From an uncultured Cohaesibacter sp. (GTDB lineage Bacteria; Pseudomonadota; Alphaproteobacteria; Rhizobiales; Cohaesibacteraceae), in assembly GCF_963667045.1 (NCBI RefSeq), contig NZ_OY762934.1, forward strand, positions 186,001 to 250,000: 64,000 nucleotides of DNA, in the 5' to 3' direction. Positions 26,820-35,630 of this stretch are shown in pieces. Numbering within the stretch: position 1 is the first letter of the stretch; every line of letters starts with the position of its first letter. The translations under genes and the position numbers were made by a program. The notes below the pieces were generated by a model that saw nothing but the letters and a program-made list of their open reading frames with translations, was not told the origin of the DNA and searched no databases.

Positions 26820-27950
26820 ATGCCGACACCTGCCTATTGGTTCCAGCGCGAGGAATATCTCGCCCGTCTTGCCCGCGTTCAGGCCGAACTCAAAAAACGG
26901 GATCTCGATGGTCTTGTGGCCTTTCTACCCGAAACCGTGACATGGGTTACGGGCTATTTTACCCGCGCCTATGGCACGTTGCAGTTTGCCATCATTCCGG
27001 CTGACGGTGAGCCGACCCTCTTTTGCCGCGATGTTGAGGAATACTATCTTGATACGACCTGTGTCTTTGCGGATCGGGTGATGTGGACCGACAGTGATGA
27101 CCGGATGAAGGTGGCTGCCGACGCGATCCGCAGCCGGATGGGGCCGAATGCCAAACTGGGCATCGAATTGTCGGCATGGCCGCTTTCTGCGGGGCGTTTC
27201 GAATATCTCAAGACGGCCATCCCCGGCATTCTCTGGCAAGACGAGAGCAATCTGGCTCCGACCATGCGCCTCATCAAGAGCCCGGCCGAGATCGCCTGTC
27301 AGCGGCTTGCAGCCAAGGCTGCGGAAGCTGGCATGCAGGCTGCCATTGATGCGTCTGAAGTCGGCGTATCCGAACGCGAAATGGCCGCCCAGATCTGTGC
27401 TGCAATGATCCTCGCCGGATCCGACCTGCCGGGACCGGGCGTCATGTCGTCCGGTGAGCGAGCCTTCCACCTGCACGGAGGCTACTCGGACCGTGTTCTT
27501 GAGGCTGGTGATATCGTGCAGATCGAGGTGACCCCGAACGTTCACCACTATCATGCCCGGTTCATGCGTCCCATCCGCATTGCCCCTGCGCGGGATGATG
27601 ATCATGCCATTGTCGAGAAATTGATTGCCATTCAGGATGCGGCGCTTGCAGAAGTACGCCCCGGTGTGGCAGCAACGGTGCCGGACAGCATTTATCGCGA
27701 TGGCATCCTGTCTGCCGGTCTGCGCGAGACCTATACCAACAAAACCTTCTACTCGGTTGGCCTTCTGCTGCAACCGAACGGTGGCGAGCCCCTTGAGGCG
27801 GAGCCAAGCTGCACATGGAAATTCGAACCGGGCCAGACCTTCCATACCTATCTTCTGGCGAGTGGTTACGGTATGTCCGAAACCATCGCCATCACGGAAA
27901 CGGGCTATGAAAGACTGACCAATTTTCCTCGTAAGCTGTTTGTAAAATGA
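26820..27950 (+). CDS. Creatinase-like M24-fold hydrolase (second copy)
   Basis: 376 residues, same layout as the gene at 24725: N-terminal creatinase domain with ETVTWVTGYF, then KSPAEIACQRLAAK opening the catalytic fold. The metal-ligand positions are altered: QIEVTPNVHHYHARF where Xaa-Pro peptidases have two Asp, and YSVGLLLQ in the His loop. The sequence differs widely from the first copy, so this is no recent tandem duplication; the two may form a heteromer or act in successive steps. AAGGAG lies 7 bases before the ATG. Confidence 0.82.
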   Translation: MPTPAYWFQREEYLARLARVQAELKKRDLDGLVAFLPETVTWVTGYFTRAYGTLQFAIIPADGEPTLFCRDVEEYYLDTTCVFADRVMWTDSDDRMKVAADAIRSRMGPNAKLGIELSAWPLSAGRFEYLKTAIPGILWQDESNLAPTMRLIKSPAEIACQRLAAKAAEAGMQAAIDASEVGVSEREMAAQICAAMILAGSDLPGPGVMSSGERAFHLHGGYSDRVLEAGDIVQIEVTPNVHHYHARFMRPIRIAPARDDDHAIVEKLIAIQDAALAEVRPGVAATVPDSIYRDGILSAGLRETYTNKTFYSVGLLLQPNGGEPLEAEPSCTWKFEPGQTFHTYLLASGYGMSETIAITETGYERLTNFPRKLFVK

Positions 27951-27972
27951 TACTGGTCAAAAAGGATGGAAC

Positions 27973-28899
27973 ATGACGCGTCTCAGCAATGACACCAAAG
28001 GTGTTTTCTCGATCTCGGTCACGCCCTTCGACGAACAGGGCGCCATCGATTTTGACAGCCTTGATCGGGTGACAGACTTCTATCTGGAAAAGGGGTCAAC
28101 GGGCATCACCGTGCTGGGGATGATGGGCGAAGCACCCAAGATGACCCAGACCGAAGCCGTTGACATCGCAAGCCGCGTGATCAAACGTGCCAATGGGGCA
28201 CCCATCGTTGTCGGCGTGTCTGCACCGGGGCTCGCTGCCATCTCGGAATTGTCGAAAAAGGTGATGGATCTGGGCGCCGCCGGTGTGATGATCGCCCCTC
28301 CGGGCAACCTCAAGACCAACGAGCAGATCATCGCCTATTATGCCAGTGCCTGCGAAGCGGCCGGGGCCGGTGTGCCTGTGGTTCTGCAGGACTTTCCGCT
28401 AAGCACGGGCGTCAATATCTCAACCGATACCCTTGGCACGATCATCGACCAGAACGAACAGATTGTCATGCTCAAGCATGAAGACTGGCCGGGTCTGGAG
28501 AAGATCAGTGCGGTACGCGAGGCCGAGAAAGCCGGTCGCCGTCGCATTTCGATCCTGTGTGGCAACGGCGCGCTGTTCCTGCCCGAATCCATGGCACGCG
28601 GTGCCAATGGTGCCATGACCGGCTTTGCCTATATCGAAATGCTGCGCGATATCGTCGCCTTCGCCGAAAAGGGCGATCTGGACAAGGCACAGGATATCTA
28701 TGATGCCTATCTGCCGCTCGTCTGCTATGAACAGCAGCCGGGACTGGGGCTTGCCGTTCGCAAATATGTGTTGCAGAAACGGGGTGTGATCGCCTCTGAA
28801 GCGATGCGCAAACCGGGCAAGGGGCTGACGGCTGCTGCCCGCAGTGAGGTCGATCGCATCATTGATCGACAGGAAAAGAGATTGAAGGAGCTTGGCTGA
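27973..28899 (+). CDS. DapA/NanA-family aldolase or lyase
   Basis: 308-residue TIM-barrel of the dihydrodipicolinate synthase superfamily. The Schiff-base lysine is Lys168 in VMLKHED. The usual pyruvate-binding GTTGE is GMMGEAP here, and the catalytic Tyr of the YN.P motif is replaced by Gln139 (LQDFP). It is therefore unlikely to be a real DapA; a deaminase, dehydratase or aldolase acting on a 2-oxo acid is more plausible. Its stop overlaps the start of the SDR gene by one base. Confidence 0.8.
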   Translation: MTRLSNDTKGVFSISVTPFDEQGAIDFDSLDRVTDFYLEKGSTGITVLGMMGEAPKMTQTEAVDIASRVIKRANGAPIVVGVSAPGLAAISELSKKVMDLGAAGVMIAPPGNLKTNEQIIAYYASACEAAGAGVPVVLQDFPLSTGVNISTDTLGTIIDQNEQIVMLKHEDWPGLEKISAVREAEKAGRRRISILCGNGALFLPESMARGANGAMTGFAYIEMLRDIVAFAEKGDLDKAQDIYDAYLPLVCYEQQPGLGLAVRKYVLQKRGVIASEAMRKPGKGLTAAARSEVDRIIDRQEKRLKELG

Positions 28900-29669
28900 T
28901 GGATTTTGGTCTGAAAGGAAAACGCGCGCTCGTATTGGGCGCCAGTCGCGGACTTGGTGCAGCGTCGGCCATTCTGCTGGCCGAGGAAGGCGCTGACGTC
29001 ATTGCCGCCTCACGGTCCGGGGCCTTGCCTGCTGGCTTGCCTGAGGGCCTCAAGGACAGGGTTAGCACCATCAAGCTTGATCTGGCTGATGCCGGATCGG
29101 TGAGCGATGTGATCGCCTTGCTTGGTGAGACGCCAGTGGACATACTGGTCAATAACTGTGGTGGACCGGCTGCCGGTCCGGCCAAGGGCCAGAGTGTGGC
29201 AGCCTGGGTTGCCGCCTTCAACGCCATGGCAACGCCGATCTTCGCCATCACCGACAAGGCTGTGGAAGCGATGGCCGACAAGGGTTGGGGCCGCGTGGTG
29301 ACCATCGGCTCGTCCGGTATTGTCAGCCCCATCCCCAATCTGGCGCTGTCCAATGGTGTGCGCGGCGCGATTGCTGGCTGGTCGAAGACGCTGGCAAGCG
29401 AAGTGGCAGCCTCGGGCATTACCGTCAACATGGTGCTGCCGGGTCGCATTGCGACCGACCGGCTTGCCGAGCTTGATGCGGGCAAGGCCAAGAAGAGCGG
29501 CCAGTCTGTTGATGAGGTCAAGGCTGCGTCACGCGCAACCATTCCCGCCGCCCGTTATGGCAAACCGGAAGAATTTGGTGCCGTCGTCACCTTCCTGTGC
29601 TCGGAACAGGCCAGCTTCATTACCGGGTCGATGATCCGGGTCGATGGCGGCATGATCAAGGGCATGTAG
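28899..29669 (+). CDS. Atypical short-chain dehydrogenase/reductase
   Basis: 256 residues with a Rossmann N terminus (GASRGLG, 14-20) and VNNCGGP in place of the usual NNAG. The catalytic YxxxK is missing: the aligned stretch is NLALSNGVR, so Tyr is Leu148 and Lys is Asn152, although the Ser (138-139) remains. This corresponds to a recognised FabG-like SDR subgroup without the full tetrad. C terminus ITGSMIRVDGGM is normal. Last gene of the M24 operon; terminator at 29707. Confidence 0.85.
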   Translation: MDFGLKGKRALVLGASRGLGAASAILLAEEGADVIAASRSGALPAGLPEGLKDRVSTIKLDLADAGSVSDVIALLGETPVDILVNNCGGPAAGPAKGQSVAAWVAAFNAMATPIFAITDKAVEAMADKGWGRVVTIGSSGIVSPIPNLALSNGVRGAIAGWSKTLASEVAASGITVNMVLPGRIATDRLAELDAGKAKKSGQSVDEVKAASRATIPAARYGKPEEFGAVVTFLCSEQASFITGSMIRVDGGMIKGM

Positions 29670-29706
29670 GCGGCAACGCCATACTGCAGTGTGCTATCTG
29701 AAAAGG

Positions 29707-29732
29707 AAAAGGCGGGATCGGTCCCGCCTTTT
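29707..29732. terminator. Bidirectional Rho-independent terminator
   Basis: Fully symmetric element: AAAA, GGCGGGA, loop TCGG, TCCCGCC, TTTT. It lies between the convergent SDR and BASS-carrier genes and should stop transcription from both sides. Confidence 0.88.
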
Positions 29733-29775
29733 CTGTATCTGGTGCCATGAAGCTCCCGGGTTGCTGCGCGAAACC

Positions 29776-30786
29776 CTATTTGGCCCCTTGGCTGGCCAAT
29801 GCGCCCTGCCGGGTTTCCTCTTCGCGCATGCGCCTGCCCGCTTTTTGCGAGACATAGGCACAGACCAAGAGCTGGCTCATGTGGTAAATCATGATCGGCA
29901 GGACAATCGCTCCCACCTGATCGGCTGCAAACAGGGCGCTGGCAATCGGCAGTCCGCTGGCAAGGCTCTTGGTCGAGCCGCAATAGAACAGCACGGCACG
30001 GTCCGGATAGTTGAGCTTGAAGGTCCGGCCGCCAAGGATCATGGACGCCATGGTCAGCGCAAGGAAAATGAGGATGATCACGAACAGTATGGCAAGGCTG
30101 GACAGCGGTATGGCATTCCAAAGGCCTGACGTGGTGCCGGAGCTGAAGGCCTTGTAGACAATCAGCAGGATGGAGCCACGGTCGACCACCATGGTCAGAA
30201 CCTTGTGTCTTGCGATGAACGAACCGATCAGCGGGCGCACCATCTGGCCCAGAACGAAGGGCAGCAGGATCTGCGTGCTGATCTTGATCACCGCATCAAA
30301 ACTGACGCCGCCGCTGCCCTGATTCATCAGCAGCGCCACGAGTGCCGGTGTCAGGGCGACACCGATCATGTTGGAAACGGAGGCCGCGCAGATGGCGGCA
30401 GGCACATTGCCTCCGGCAATCGAGGTGAAGGCGATGGACGACTGGACCGTGGATGGCAGAACAGCTAGGAACAGCAGACCAAGGGTGACAGTTGTCCCGA
30501 GCAGTGGACCGAAGATTGCCGCCAGTGCCAGACCGATGATCGGGATCACCAGATAGGTCGCCAGAAATGTGAGACCCTGTAGGCGCCAGTTCATCAACCC
30601 GGCCTTCACCGAACTGGCATCCAGCTTGGCCCCGTAGAGGAAGAACAGCAGAGCGACGGCCCAGAAGGTGACATGCCCGAGCCCGGTCATGGCAATGCCC
30701 CGAGCGGGGATCAGCAGGCCAAGACCCACCGTCGCAATCAGCAGCAACATGTATGTGTCGATACCAATGTGCTTGAGAAACTTCAT
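29776..30786 (-). CDS. BASS-family (bile acid:sodium symporter-like) transporter
   Basis: 336 residues, about nine to ten hydrophobic helices. FLYGAKLD near residue 50, the LPSTVQSSIAFT crossover segment and FYCGSTKSLASGLP match the SBF-like/YfeH branch of the bile acid:sodium symporter superfamily. These proteins move small organic anions with sodium or protons. A GGAGGT ribosome site precedes the ATG. It follows the ggt gene by 158 bases on the same strand and may belong to the tct-ggt transcription unit. Confidence 0.85.
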   Translation of the reverse strand: MKFLKHIGIDTYMLLLIATVGLGLLIPARGIAMTGLGHVTFWAVALLFFLYGAKLDASSVKAGLMNWRLQGLTFLATYLVIPIIGLALAAIFGPLLGTTVTLGLLFLAVLPSTVQSSIAFTSIAGGNVPAAICAASVSNMIGVALTPALVALLMNQGSGGVSFDAVIKISTQILLPFVLGQMVRPLIGSFIARHKVLTMVVDRGSILLIVYKAFSSGTTSGLWNAIPLSSLAILFVIILIFLALTMASMILGGRTFKLNYPDRAVLFYCGSTKSLASGLPIASALFAADQVGAIVLPIMIYHMSQLLVCAYVSQKAGRRMREEETRQGALASQGAK

Positions 30787-30944
30787 GTCACCTCCCGAAT
30801 TGTCAAGGCCTCTCTGAAGCGGGCCTGTCTTTTGTCTTTGTGTCTGAATGACCCCTTCTCCGCGCTATGCCGAAAAAGGGGCCATCTGGTCCGGACGTTG
30901 TCCGGCGCGGGGACTTCTTGCTTCCGGTCTTCGGTTCCCGGCGA

Positions 30945-32534
30945 TCAAAAGCCTGCGGCCTGTCCGTCCTTGCGCGGGTCGGACCCTGCAGCGTAGCCGC
31001 CGCCGGGGAGCTTTTGCACCAGTTGGGCACCGCCAAAGCCGAAGGCATTGTCTGGGGCTTCAATCTGGATGCGGTGGCCAAGGTCGACCAGACCTTCAAG
31101 CAGGGCTTCCGGCATCTGGGGTTCGCAGGCGACGTCCAGATTTTCGATCATGCGCCAACGCGGAGCGTCCGCTGCGGTCTGGACATCCTGATCCCAAAGC
31201 TGGGTGCGGAGCAAGAGCTGCATATGACCCTGGGCCTGGATCGGGCCTCCCATCATGCCAAAGGCCATGAGCGGTGCGCCATTCTTTATGGCAAAGCCAG
31301 GTATGATCGTGTGGAACGGACGCTTCTTCGGCCCGACGCAGTTGGGGTGCCCTGCCTCGGTGGTGAAGCCAAAGCCGCGGTTCTGCATGGCGATGCCCGT
31401 GTCGGGCACGACAACACCTGAGCCAAAGCCAGCGTAGTTGGACTGGATGTAGCTGATCATCATGCCCGAGGCATCGGCTGCATTGAGCAAAACAGTGCCG
31501 CCGCGCTTCGGGGCCCCCGGCCCGAGATTCTGGGCGCGATCCATTCTGATAAGCCGGGCGCGGTCCTTGAGATAGCCCGGATCAAGAAGATCCGTTTCCC
31601 GGATATCCTTCATGAAGCGGCGGTCGGCAACATAGCGATGCAGGTCGGCATAGGCGAGCTTGATGGCCTCGATTTGCAGATGCACCGAGGCAAGGTCATC
31701 CGGCCCGTGATCCCTGATCGGGGTATGCTGGAGCATGCCAAGTGCCATCAGGGCGGCGATCCCCTGCCCGTTTGGCGGGATTTCATGCAGATCGACATCG
31801 TCGAAGGACTGGCTGATCGTGCCGCACCAGTCCAGACTGTGCTCGGCCAGATCGGACATCGCCATGGCACCGCCATTGGCCTTGGAAAAGGCAACGATCT
31901 TCTCGGCAATCTCGCCTTCGTAAAAGGCCTTGCCATGGGTCTGGGCGATGGCCTTCAAGGTTCGGGCCAAAGCCCGGTTGACGAAGCGTTCGCCTGCCTT
32001 CGGGGCTCTTCCGTTGGGCATGAAATGGTCGGCAAAGCCAGGCTGGTTTTTCAGCGTTGCGGCCCCGCGTGACCAGAGCTCGCCAATCACCGGGGATACG
32101 ATGAAGCCTTCTTCGGCATAGTGAATGGCGGGGGCCAGCACCTCGGAGAGCTCCAGCTTGCCAAATCGGTCAGACAGTTCGACCCAGGCGCTGACCGCGC
32201 CGGGGACGGTTACACTATCCCAACCATGGGCGGGCATCCCGTTGGGGAAGCGATCCGCAGTCCAGGCGGCCGGTGCGCGACCGGATGCGTTGAGACCATG
32301 CAGTTTCTTGCCATCCCACAGGATGCAGAAAGCGTCGGACCCAAGGCCGTTGCCGGTCGGCTCCACAACTGTGAGGGTTGCAGCCGTGGCGATGGTAGCG
32401 TCGACGGCATTGCCGCCGCGCTGCAGGATCGTCAGGCCTGCCTGCGTGGCAAGAGGCTGGGATGTCGCCACGACATTGTCAGCCAGAACCGGTGAGCGGC
32501 GGGATGAATAAATGGGATCATGACGCAGCTGCAT
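30945..32534 (-). CDS. ggt: Gamma-glutamyltransferase family protein (cytoplasmic, YwrD-like)
   Basis: Ntn-hydrolase of 529 residues that self-cleaves before a threonine: the site is Thr347 in KRGGTVLLN, which begins the small subunit. GNGLGSDAFC replaces the glycine-rich GxGxGGGGF of secreted GGTs. There is no signal peptide, so the enzyme is cytoplasmic, unlike E. coli Ggt. Its start overlaps the end of tctA by 17 bases. Coupling to a Tct importer suggests that the imported molecule is a gamma-glutamyl or related amide compound. Confidence 0.87.
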   Translation of the reverse strand: MQLRHDPIYSSRRSPVLADNVVATSQPLATQAGLTILQRGGNAVDATIATAATLTVVEPTGNGLGSDAFCILWDGKKLHGLNASGRAPAAWTADRFPNGMPAHGWDSVTVPGAVSAWVELSDRFGKLELSEVLAPAIHYAEEGFIVSPVIGELWSRGAATLKNQPGFADHFMPNGRAPKAGERFVNRALARTLKAIAQTHGKAFYEGEIAEKIVAFSKANGGAMAMSDLAEHSLDWCGTISQSFDDVDLHEIPPNGQGIAALMALGMLQHTPIRDHGPDDLASVHLQIEAIKLAYADLHRYVADRRFMKDIRETDLLDPGYLKDRARLIRMDRAQNLGPGAPKRGGTVLLNAADASGMMISYIQSNYAGFGSGVVVPDTGIAMQNRGFGFTTEAGHPNCVGPKKRPFHTIIPGFAIKNGAPLMAFGMMGGPIQAQGHMQLLLRTQLWDQDVQTAADAPRWRMIENLDVACEPQMPEALLEGLVDLGHRIQIEAPDNAFGFGGAQLVQKLPGGGYAAGSDPRKDGQAAGF

Positions 32535-34035
32535 CGAAGAACCTTTCGTCTGTCTTGTGTTTCTTCAGATGTGTCCTGATAGCCCAGACAATCGAGATGA
32601 CGGCAGCAATCAAGAACAAAAGACTGATAGGGCGAGTAAAGAATACGGTCGGATCCCCATCGGTCATCAGGGCCCGGCGCAGGTTGGTTTCAGCAATCGG
32701 TCCGAGAATGACCCCCAGCACCAGCGGTGCCAGTGAATAGCCAAGAGCTCTGAGGGCGTAGCCCGCAACACCGATGAAGCCGAGCAGATAGAGATCGGTA
32801 ATGCGGTTGTGTAGGGCAAAGGCCCCGACCACACAACAGACCATGACCACCGGCACGATGATCCATTTGGGCACTTCGGCCACGCGCAGGAAAAGGCGCA
32901 TGGAGAAGATGGCGACAATCAGCATAATGAAGGAGGAAACGACCATGGCAATGAACATGCCATAGACCAGATCGGAATGATCCATGATCAGGCGTGGACC
33001 AACAGAAATGCCATGGACCATCAGCGAGGCCATGAGAATGGCATCAACCGCTGAGCCGGGAATGCCGAGGCCGATCATCGGGATGAGACCGCCACCGGCT
33101 GTGGCCGAATTGCCCGATTCCGAGGCGACAATGCCGTCCGGGATGCCGGTGCCGAAAGCTTCCGGGGTCTTGGACGAGCGTTTGGCCTGATCATAGGCAA
33201 CGAGGTTGGCAATCGAGCCCCCTGCCCCCGGCAGGGCGCCGATCAGGACGCCGACGATGGACGAGCGGATCAGGTTGACCGGGCGGGAGAGCACTTCCTT
33301 CATCACCTTCCAGGTCTGGAAGTCGATGGTACCGGTGACAAGCTTGCTGCCGGAGCGGACGCTATGGGAATCTTCCACTTCCGAGGCAAGCTGGGAAATG
33401 GCGTAGATGCCGATGAGCACGACAAGGAATGGCAGGCCGGTTTCGAGCATCTCGAAGCCGAAGTCGAAACGGGACCGCCCGAGAATGGGGTCGCTGCCAA
33501 CGGTCGACATGGCAAGACCGATGAGACCGGCGATGAGGCCGCGTATGACGGAGTCGCCAACAAGGCTGGCCACAATCGTCAGGGCAAAGACGATGAGCGA
33601 GAAATATTCCCACGGACCGAGCTTGACCGCTATGAGGGCCAGTGGTGGCGCGGCCACGATCAGCACGATGGTGGAAATGACCGTGCCGAAGAAGGAAGCC
33701 CAGACGCCGAGGGACAGGGCACGTCCGGCTTCACCACCACGGGCCATGGGAAAGGCATCAAAGGTTGTGGCAACGGAGGACGGCGTCCCCGGGATGCCGA
33801 GCAAGGCGGCGGAAATCAGGCCGCCGGTGTAGCCGCCCACATAGACCGAGAGCATGACGGCGATGCCCTGCAACGGCTCCATGGTGAAAGTCAGCGGCAG
33901 GGTCAGCACGATGGCCATGGTCACGGTGAATCCGGGAATGGCTGAGGCGATGATGCCGGCAATCGACCCCGCGATCATGTAGGTGATCGTGGTGAAGGTG
34001 AAAATCTGGGCTGCGCCGATCAGGAAGCTATCCAT
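32518..34035 (-). CDS. tctA: Tripartite tricarboxylate transporter permease TctA
   Basis: Large membrane subunit of a TTT importer, 505 residues, about 11-12 helices. Diagnostic segments: GGYTGGLISAALLGIPGTPSS, and GIPDGIVASESGNSATAGG followed by IPMIGLGIPGSAVDA, the two signature repeats of TctA. Gene order tctC-tctB-tctA with gaps of one base or overlaps indicates one mRNA. The substrate class (carboxylates, dicarboxylates, aromatic acids) cannot be told from the permease. Confidence 0.94.
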   Translation of the reverse strand: MDSFLIGAAQIFTFTTITYMIAGSIAGIIASAIPGFTVTMAIVLTLPLTFTMEPLQGIAVMLSVYVGGYTGGLISAALLGIPGTPSSVATTFDAFPMARGGEAGRALSLGVWASFFGTVISTIVLIVAAPPLALIAVKLGPWEYFSLIVFALTIVASLVGDSVIRGLIAGLIGLAMSTVGSDPILGRSRFDFGFEMLETGLPFLVVLIGIYAISQLASEVEDSHSVRSGSKLVTGTIDFQTWKVMKEVLSRPVNLIRSSIVGVLIGALPGAGGSIANLVAYDQAKRSSKTPEAFGTGIPDGIVASESGNSATAGGGLIPMIGLGIPGSAVDAILMASLMVHGISVGPRLIMDHSDLVYGMFIAMVVSSFIMLIVAIFSMRLFLRVAEVPKWIIVPVVMVCCVVGAFALHNRITDLYLLGFIGVAGYALRALGYSLAPLVLGVILGPIAETNLRRALMTDGDPTVFFTRPISLLFLIAAVISIVWAIRTHLKKHKTDERFFDAAAS

Positions 34036-34036
34036 T

Positions 34037-34552
34037 TCACAACACTCCCTTTGGCAGAAAAACCGTGAAGACCTCCGCGAACAGCAAGTTCAGCCCGTAG
34101 GAAAAGACGACCGAAATGATTGCTGCGATGATGATCGATTTGACGGACCGTGGCAGCAGCGCAAGTTGCACGCCGAAGAGAAAAATGAGGCTGGCAAGGC
34201 TGAAACCAAGCCACGGCATGGCAACAAGATAGAGACCAAGGGCAGCAAGGCACAGGAACACGAGGTGGCATTTGTGTGCCCATTTCGCGGCGAAGCGGAA
34301 GAACTGCCCATAGGCCGCGGCGGAAATCTTGGGAACGGTCAAGACAATCGCAATGGCGCAGATGAAGACGATACCGGCAAAGACAAATTGCGGGAAGGCC
34401 CCTGCTCCCAACCGCTCGAAGCGGGAGGTCGGGATGTCGCCTGCAGCAAAGAACATCCCCGTAGCGACGAGAAGAAACAGGATGTAGCTTACGAGGCGGG
34501 CGATCTCGCCCACCTCCAAAGCCAGTTCTTCGTCAAGATCCGACTGGCTCAC
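34037..34552 (-). CDS. tctB: Tripartite tricarboxylate transporter small permease TctB
   Basis: 171 residues with four hydrophobic helices, the standard TctB topology, starting with a hydrophilic N terminus (MSQSDLDEE). The ATG overlaps the tctC stop by 4 bases and its stop lies one base before the tctA start. TctB is poorly conserved, so identity rests on topology, size and operon position. Confidence 0.88.
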   Translation of the reverse strand: MSQSDLDEELALEVGEIARLVSYILFLLVATGMFFAAGDIPTSRFERLGAGAFPQFVFAGIVFICAIAIVLTVPKISAAAYGQFFRFAAKWAHKCHLVFLCLAALGLYLVAMPWLGFSLASLIFLFGVQLALLPRSVKSIIIAAIISVVFSYGLNLLFAEVFTVFLPKGVL

Positions 34553-35496
34553 GGTGCAAGCACCTCTGCCAGTTCAGAAACCGTCTTGTCGAGTTTGCTG
34601 AGATATTTGTTGTAATCAACCTGACCGCGGAAATCGACTTCGGCGCCCGCATTGTTGGTCTGCTTGATGTAGGTTTCGTCAGCTGCCAGCGCCTTGAGGG
34701 CGGCTTCCATCTTGTCGCGGGCTTCCTGCGGGGTGTCTTTCGGCATGACGATACCACGGGTGACGCTCAACTCGATGTCGGCGCCCAGTTCGGCAAAGGT
34801 CGGTACATCCGGCGCTTCCTTGACGCGTTTGGTCGAACCCACGCCCAGGAAGATCAGATCACCATTGTCGACGAACTGCTTGGACGAGCTGATATCGCCG
34901 ATGGCGGCGTCGAGGTTGGCACCAACAAGGGCGCGGATGCGCTGGCCGGTGCCTTCATAGCCGACGTAGGAGAATTTAAGGCCGAATGCCTGTTCGATCA
35001 TGGCTGCGTGAAGATGCGGCACGCCGCCAAGGGTCACGCCCATGGTGATCTCGCCCGGATGGGCCTTGGCATAGGTCACGAATTCTTCGAAGGTCTTGTA
35101 GGGTGCCTTGCCATTGATGACCAGATACTGCGGCGAAGAGGTCATCAGGGCGATCGGTTCGAAATCGGTCCATTTGAGTTCAGTCAGGCCGATCTGCGAG
35201 GCGACCAGAAGACCTTCATGAACCTGAGAGATGGTGTATCCATCTGCGGCGCGGCGAGAGGCTTCGCGCAGGCCAACAGTACCGCCGACGCCGGGCATGT
35301 TGATGATCGGCATGTCAACGCCGAGATAGGGTTTGATATCGTTGGCAATGAGACGCATTAGCGTATCGGAGCCACCACCCGGTGCCCAGGGAACAATGAA
35401 TTCGACCGGACGCTCTGGATAATCGGCGGCTATGACGGGCGAGGAAAACAGCGAAACGGCTGCAACGAGGGCTGCGAGGCCCGAACGTAGATTCAT
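34549..35496 (-). CDS. tctC: Tripartite tricarboxylate transporter binding protein TctC
   Basis: Periplasmic binding protein (Bug family), 315 residues. Signal peptide MNLRSGLAALVAAVSLF, cleaved near VIAADYP; the mature start YPERPVEFIVPWAPGGGSD is the Bug signature. The ATG at 35496 has GGGAG 8 bases upstream; the longer TTG-started frame has none. First gene of the tctCBA-ggt unit, divergent from a LysR regulator. Confidence 0.93.
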   Translation of the reverse strand: MNLRSGLAALVAAVSLFSSPVIAADYPERPVEFIVPWAPGGGSDTLMRLIANDIKPYLGVDMPIINMPGVGGTVGLREASRRAADGYTISQVHEGLLVASQIGLTELKWTDFEPIALMTSSPQYLVINGKAPYKTFEEFVTYAKAHPGEITMGVTLGGVPHLHAAMIEQAFGLKFSYVGYEGTGQRIRALVGANLDAAIGDISSSKQFVDNGDLIFLGVGSTKRVKEAPDVPTFAELGADIELSVTRGIVMPKDTPQEARDKMEAALKALAADETYIKQTNNAGAEVDFRGQVDYNKYLSKLDKTVSELAEVLAP

Positions 35497-35593
35497 GGAG
35501 CTTACTCCCAATGGAAATATGTAACGGATACCCGTTTTTGTTTATGATTGCGCATCCACTGTAACACAAGGAAAACGCACGCAAAGCTCAGAA

Positions 35594-35614
35594 TTCTTGC
35601 TATTAAAATAAGAA
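35594..35614. promoter_or_regulatory. LysR-type operator (T-N11-A) between tctC and the LysR gene
   Basis: TTCTT and AAGAA arms (35594-35598, 35610-35614) separated by exactly 11 AT-rich bases, the classic LysR-regulator recognition layout. It lies 17 bases before the LysR start and about 100 before tctC. Confidence 0.65.
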
Positions 35615-35630
35615 ATGCTAATGTTATGGC

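Noticed and set aside
27973-28899. Naming this gene dapA
   Set aside because: The catalytic Tyr is replaced by Gln and the context is catabolic, so lysine biosynthesis is unlikely.
28899-29669. Naming this gene fabG
   Set aside because: The Tyr-Lys catalytic pair is missing and there is no fatty-acid gene nearby.
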